From assembly GCF_028476545.1 (NCBI RefSeq), contig NW_026732995.1, positions 507,001-571,000 of the forward strand: a stretch of 64,000 nucleotides of DNA, read 5' to 3'. A model generated the notes under the pieces. The model was not told where the DNA came from, did no database searches, and saw nothing but the letters and a program-made list of their open reading frames with translations. Positions 59,405 through 64,000 of this stretch are shown in pieces. Position 1 is the stretch's first letter. Each line of letters opens with the position of its first letter. The position numbers and the translations under genes were made by a program. Origin of the DNA: Physella acuta. Taxonomy: Eukaryota > Mollusca > Gastropoda > Physidae.

Positions 59405-62400
59405 CTGCAAGTGTACAAGACAACAGACATAAACATTGGAAATAACAAAATATCTCATTAAAACATGAACTATTTCAGATAAGTAGTGTTAATCTGTTTC
59501 TATAACCTTGGGGCATGGAGGGATTGTGTGCCCACCTGATTCACTTTCATTTAATTGAGTCACAGTCAAGTATCAAGGTGGATTGCGACATCAGAAACTG
59601 GACAAGATATTTACCTTAGATCTGTAAAGCCTGTCATTCACAAGTTGTTTACCTTATATTTGTAAAGCCTGCCATACAGGCAAGTTGTTTACCTTAGATT
59701 TGTAAAGCCTGTCATACAGGCAAGTTGTTTACCTTAGATTTGTAAAGCCTGTCATACAGGCAAGTTGTTTACCTTAGATTTGTAAAGCCTGTCATTCACA
59801 AGTTGTTTACCTTAGATTTGTAAAGCCATCATACAGGCAAGTTGTTTACCTTAGATTTGTAAAGCCTGTCATACAGGCAAGTTGTTTACCTTAGATTTGT
59901 AAAGCCTGTCATACAGGCAAGTTCTTTACCTTAGATTTGTAAAGTCTGTCGTACAGGCAAGCTGTTTACCTTAGATTTGTAAAGTCTGTCGTACAGGCAA
60001 GTTGTTTACCTTAGATTTGTAAAGCCTGTCATTCACAAGTTGTTTACCTTAGATTTGTAAAGTCTGTCATTCACAAGTTGTTTACCTTAGATTTGTAAAG
60101 CCTGTCATAAAGTTCCAGGAGCCTTGCAGGGGCAACACCCACTTCTAACAGCAGACTAAAGACCCAGCGAGAATCAAAGTTAAGACGACAGGAATGCTGC
60201 TCCAGGTGGCGAAGCACCAATGCTGAAAGTAATAGACAAATTAGAGAAGCCATTAATTAAATTTAAGCTTAAAATAAAAAGAAATAAGGCATGTATCCAG
60301 AGGGAAATATCTCTGTAGGAGCCATACATTAAATTAAAGCTTAAAACATAAGAGAAACAAGGCACATACTTAGTGGGAAATATCTCTCTGCGCGTATGTA
60401 AAGCTGAGCTATAGAACACAGTCTGTTGCTGATGTTGGCGATTCTGTCACCAGTGGACATTAGGTTGCTCCGAGAAATTTCTAGACAAAAAATAATATGT
60501 ATACAGTAATTTTTCATCTACTGTTGCCAATGGAGGTCAAATTTTATTAAGATGGAGATGTAGATTCAATTTTTGTATCAACAAAAACTTCAGAATACCA
60601 CCAGAAATAATGAACAAAAGTAACATCATTGCTTTTATAATAACAGTATACAACATTACCCACCTGTCTACCCCACATTACCCACCTGTCTACCCCTCAG
60701 TATACAACATTACCCACCTCTGTCTATAATATTCTGCCACAAGTTCTCAATGAGGGCAGCATCATACAGGCCAGCACAATGGACAATGGCCAGCTTGACT
60801 TCATACAGGTTGAATCTGTCAGCATAGTCTTCATACAGCTGATATTAGAGAAGGAGCAAATGTTAGATAAGATGTTGATTTGATTTTTTTCCTCAGTTTT
60901 AGAATAGTGTTGTTAAAAATGTATTGGATAAAGCTAAAGTTTGTGGGTAAGACCAACTTGAGATGTATAAAACACTAAGGTATGTGGGTAGGACCAACTT
61001 GAGATGTATAAAACACTAAGGTATGTGGGTAGGACCAACTTGAGATGTATAAAACACTAAGGTATGTGGGTAGGACCAACTTGAGATGTATAAAACACTA
61101 AGGTATGTGGGTAGGACCAACTTGAGATGTATAAAACACTAAGGTATGTGGGTAGGACCAACTTGAGATGTATAAAACACTAAGGTATGTGGGTAGGACC
61201 AACTTGAGATGTATAAAACACTAAGGTATGTGGGTAAGACAAACTTGTATAAAACCAACTCACTGAAGTTATGTCCAGCAACTCAGAGTCCAACCTATTT
61301 TTTGCAACTTCCACCTCAGGATCTGCCATATTGGAAAGACATTTGTAAATCTGCATTTGTAGCCTCGCAACCTTTCAACAAATAAAAAAAAAACAACATT
61401 AAAATATTTCAACAACTTAACTACTAAAACAACAGATTTAACATAGTTAGGAGAAAATTCTATTCATCATGAACAATATATGATGACCCCAATACCTCCA
61501 TTTTCTCCTCGAGTTCATGTAGAAGTTCCCCGGCGGCTGAGGTTCCCAGCCTGGAGGTTGAGCTTTTAGCTGAGATAACAGCTCTAGAGAGGTAGTCTAA
61601 CCTTTGATTGAGACTGATGTGAGAACTGGTGAGAGAAACAAAGGCAATAATCAATGAAAAAATAAACACATTTTTTTAGTTATTTCATGTGAGTCAATGT
61701 TTGTACTTAACACACTCATGTCTTTCTACAAGAATCAACTGATGTCCTGAACAAACATACTCATGTACAAGAATCCACCAATGTAAACAAACATACCCAT
61801 GTCTCTCTACAAGAATCTACCAATGTAAACAAACATACCCATGTCTCTCTACAAGAATCCACCAATGTAAACAAACATACCCATGTCTCTCTACAAGAAT
61901 CCACCAATGTAAACAAACATACCCATGTCTCTCTACAAGAATCCACCAATGTAAACAAACATACCCATGTCTCTCTACAAGAATCTACCAATGTTAACAA
62001 ACATACCCATGTCTCTCTACAAGAATCCACCAATGTAAACAAACATACCCATGTCTCTCTACAAGAATCTACCAATGTTAACAAACATACCCATGTCTCT
62101 CTACAAGAATCCACCAATGTACTCAACAAAAATAACCATGTCTCTCTACAAGAATCAACTAATGTACGTAACATACCCATGTCTCTCTGCTAGCTGGGCA
62201 AGGATACGTGTGGCAGCCTGGAAGTTCTCAGTTTTTTCATAATGTTTCCACAACATGTCCAGGGCAAGTGTGTTATCTGTCTGAAGATTCACTTTGCGAC
62301 GCAGGTAAGATTCTACATATGGTGTATTGATCTAAAAATATAAAGCATATTTAATACAGTTACCTCATTGGGGTGATGTTTTAAGTGCAAGCTGCTGACC

Positions 62401-62798
62401 TAGACTAGCAACCCTGTAAGTATAGAGCTATGCCATTGTTGAACAGACCAAACATTTACCTCAAGTAATGTTTCTGCATTTTTTGTGGCAAACAGCCAAT
62501 CATATAAAGCAGCATGGAATAGTGGGTCATCACATCGTAGTGAAGCTTGAAATGCATCTTTCTAGAGATGGTAAACAAACACTTATTATAACTGGCTACA
62601 GCTTATTGTGTCTAAGAGAAAGAGTTAAAAGAGTGTCTATAACTGACATAGGACTCAGCAGCTTGTTCAATGTCCACCCTACTGGAGTCCAGACTAACAG
62701 GTGGTCCAGGCTGGCTGGGTACGCTTGGTGTCTGGCGACTGTTGCTGCTGGCAGAGAGGTAGTTCAGGGTGTCTGTGATACACTTGTAGCACTCCATC
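59153..62798 (-). CDS. NUP155: Nucleoporin Nup155, 3'-terminal nine coding exons (gene continues off the right edge)
   Basis: Nup155 is a large scaffold nucleoporin of the nuclear pore inner ring. The spliced product of exons 62648-62798, 62460-62561, 62177-62331, 61496-61625, 61264-61371, 60718-60838, 60370-60480, 60086-60222 and 59153-59404 (1267 nt, about 421 residues) follows the C-terminal alpha-solenoid of animal Nup155. Landmarks recalled from the human protein are [71 protein letters not shown] and the terminal [11 protein letters not shown]. Every intron is GT-AG and all eight joins keep phase. Known Nup155 is about 1390 residues, so roughly the first 970 lie beyond 64000. Four splice sites are duplicated by minisatellites. 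Identification is close to certain; exon edges are from manual reading. Confidence 0.97.
59598..60085. repeat. 32-40-bp minisatellite carrying the NUP155 exon-60086 donor
   Basis: About 12 copies. On the minus strand each reads GACAGGCTTTACAAATCTAAG then GTAAACAACTTG, that is the exon end and its donor, with gcctgtat or gtgaat spacers. Confidence 0.96.
60086..60222 (-). CDS. NUP155: NUP155 exon ([14 protein letters not shown])
   Basis: Acceptor attactttcag, donor TCTAAG|GTAAAC, phase 0. Encodes [18 protein letters not shown] through [19 protein letters not shown]. The final 20 or so nt and the donor are repeated about twelve times in the following intron, so the true donor is the first of a ladder of near-identical sites. 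Confidence 0.95.
60370..60480 (-). CDS. NUP155: NUP155 exon ([13 protein letters not shown])
   Basis: Acceptor ttttgtctag, donor CTAA|GTATGT, phase 1. Encodes [19 protein letters not shown] then [17 protein letters not shown], aligning with the human [29 protein letters not shown] segment. Confidence 0.93.
60655..60720. repeat. Short repeat carrying the NUP155 exon-60718 donor
   Basis: Three copies of the word acattacccacctgtctacc or acattacccacctctgtct; on the minus strand each holds GACAG(AG)GTGGGTAATG. Confidence 0.85.
60718..60838 (-). CDS. NUP155: NUP155 exon ([20 protein letters not shown])
   Basis: Acceptor ctaatatcag, donor AGAG|GTGGGT, phase 1. It encodes [26 protein letters not shown] and [12 protein letters not shown]. 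The exon edge and donor (GACAG-GTGGGTAATG) recur imperfectly about twice in the first 55 nt of the intron. Confidence 0.94.
60945..61240. repeat. 41-bp minisatellite, about seven copies, in a NUP155 intron
   Basis: Unit aaggtatgtgggtaggacca + acttgagatgtataaaacact, almost perfect; the first copy touches within about 25 nt of donor 61263. Confidence 0.95.
61264..61371 (-). CDS. NUP155: NUP155 exon ([12 protein letters not shown] ... [10 protein letters not shown])
   Basis: Thirty-six codons, phase 0 at both ends. Acceptor tgttgaaag, donor TCA|GTGAGT. It encodes [19 protein letters not shown] followed by [11 protein letters not shown], equivalent to human VARIQLQIQETLQ and QLDSELMDITK. Confidence 0.94.
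61496..61625 (-). CDS. NUP155: NUP155 exon ([16 protein letters not shown])
   Basis: Acceptor ctctcaccag, then one base completing the Gly codon, then [20 protein letters not shown] and [10 protein letters not shown]. Donor GAG|GTATTG, phase 0. This is the most conserved block of the visible gene. Confidence 0.95.
61745..62176. repeat. 42-bp minisatellite carrying the NUP155 exon-62177 donor
   Basis: About ten copies of acaagaatccaccaatgtaa + acaaacatacccatgtctctct. On the minus strand each contains AGAGAGACATGG|GTATGT, the exon end and donor. Confidence 0.96.
62177..62331 (-). CDS. NUP155: NUP155 exon ([15 protein letters not shown])
   Basis: Acceptor tatttttag; begins [10 protein letters not shown] and runs through [20 protein letters not shown] to LAQLAERHG. 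It ends CATGG|GTATGT, phase 2. The last 12 nt plus donor recur in each unit of the 42-bp array downstream in the intron (61745-62176). Confidence 0.94.
62460..62561 (-). CDS. NUP155: NUP155 exon ([17 protein letters not shown])
   Basis: This 34-codon exon has acceptor ccatctctag and donor GAG|GTAAAT, phase 0 on both sides. It encodes KDAF...[20 protein letters not shown], matching the human segment around [20 protein letters not shown]. The introns on either side are short (under 130 nt) and are the only ones here without an array. Confidence 0.94.
62648..62798 (-). CDS. NUP155: NUP155 exon ([11 protein letters not shown] block)
   Basis: The acceptor is ttgttcccag, the exon begins with the last base of a split codon and reads [17 protein letters not shown], then a Pro/Ser-rich stretch ([11 protein letters not shown]) found at the same place in vertebrate Nup155. 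The donor is TAT|GTCAGT, phase 0. The first 28 nt of the exon together with its acceptor form part of the tandem repeat that fills the upstream intron to the window edge. Confidence 0.94.
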
Positions 62799-64000
62799 CT
62801 GGGAACAAAAGTATACAACATTTAAATAGGTGGGTCTGTGATACACTTGTAGCACTCCATCCTGGGAACAAAAGTATACAACATTTAAATAGGTGGGTCT
62901 GTGATACACTTGTAGCACTCCATCCTGGGAACAAAAGTATACAACATTTAAATAGGTGGGTCTGTGATACACTTGTAGCACTCCATCCTGGGGAACAAAA
63001 GTATACAACATTTAAATAGGTGGGTCTGTGATACACTTGTAGCACTCCATCCTGGGGAACAAAAGTATACAACATTTAAATAGGTGGGTCTGTGATACAC
63101 TTGTAGCACTCCATCCTGGGAACAAAAGTATACAACATTTAAATAGGTGGGTCTGTGATACACTTGTAGCACTCCATCCTGGGGAACAAAAGTATACAAC
63201 ATTTAAATAGGTGGGTCTGTGATACACTTGTAGCACTCCATCCTGGGAACAAAAGTATACAACATTTAAATAGGTGGGTCTGTGATACACTTGTAGCACT
63301 CCATCCTGGGGAACAAAAGTATACAACATTTAAATAGGTGGGTCTGTGATACACTTGTAGCACTCCATCCTGGGAACAAAAGTATACAACATTTAAATAG
63401 GTGGGTCTGTGATACACTTGTAGCACTCCATCCTGGGGAACAAAAGTATACAACATTTAAATAGGTGGGTCTGTGATACACTTGTAGCACTCCATCCTGG
63501 GAACAAAAGTATACAACATTTAAATAGGTGGGTCTGTGATACACTTGTAGCACTCCATCCTGGGGAACAAAAGTATACAACATTTAAATAGGTGGGTCTG
63601 TGATACACTTGTAGCACTCCATTCTGGGGAACAAAAGTATACAACATTTAAATAGGTGGGTCTGTGATACACTTATAGCACTCCATCCTAGGGAACAAAA
63701 GTATACAACATTTAAATAGTTGGACATTGTAGCACTCCATCCTGGGGAACAAAAGTATACAACATTTAAATAGTTGGACACTTGTAGCACTCCATCCTGG
63801 GGAACAAAAGTATACAACATTTAAATAGTTGGACACTTGTAGCACTCCATCCTGGGGAACAAAAGTATACAACATTTAAATAGGTGGGTCTGTGATACAC
63901 TTGTAGCACTCCATCCTGGGGAACAAAAGTATACAACATTTAAATAGGTGGGTCTGTGATACACTTGTAGCACTCCATCCTGGGGAACAAAAGTATACAA
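62799..64000. repeat. 63/64-bp minisatellite carrying the NUP155 exon-62798 acceptor
   Basis: About 19 copies to the window edge. On the minus strand each reads TTTTGTTCCC(C)AG followed by 28 exon bases (GATGGAGTGCTACAAGTGTA...), then intron. In the middle section 63- and 64-bp units alternate, giving a 127-bp higher-order period; four units near 63715-63850 are shortened. Confidence 0.97.

Overview
The window is nuclear DNA from an animal, most likely a gastropod mollusc. It holds two spliced genes with conserved animal proteins, canonical GT/AG introns, hAT-type miniature elements, and a degenerate tRNA-derived SINE of a kind I recall from gastropod genomes. The species cannot be fixed from the sequence.

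Both genes lie head-to-tail on the minus strand. On the right (59153 to beyond 64000) are the nine 3'-terminal coding exons of the nucleoporin NUP155. I traced them junction by junction; every phase agrees, ending at a stop at 59155-59153. To the left, from about 44.9 kb to 1.9 kb and perhaps past the left edge, lies a roughly 43-kb gene for an endocytic scaffold protein with two EH domains. It reads: proline-rich leader, EH1, short linker, EH2, coiled coil with a DPF motif, Trp-rich acidic segment, coiled coil, and a long disordered Pro/Ser/Thr-rich tail. Sixteen exons were placed. Fifteen have both ends defined, about 4.0 kb of coding sequence with consistent phases; the 5' end of the first is uncertain. 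The layout recalls fungal Pan1 and animal Eps15/intersectin, but I do not assign an orthologue. The upstream start and promoter were not found.

The dominant feature is tandem repetition. About 55 separate minisatellite arrays, each with its own unit (5-80 bp), fill by hand count a little over half of the window. Almost all long open frames in them are by-products of the periodicity, not genes. Several arrays are anchored on splice sites. In four NUP155 introns or flanks and one EH-gene intron the repeat unit contains the exon edge plus its donor or acceptor, so the true site sits beside a ladder of near-perfect decoys. At about ten other junctions an array begins within a few to about 40 bp of the splice site. 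This is the most unusual signal here.

Mobile DNA is sparse: a 334-bp hAT-type MITE with perfect target duplications, a second MITE family (206, 200, about 200 and 58 bp) with G-homopolymer interiors, SINE pieces, and a remnant with a hairpin and a hammerhead-like motif. The region 45-57 kb has no convincing gene and is repeats, MITEs and AT-rich spacer.
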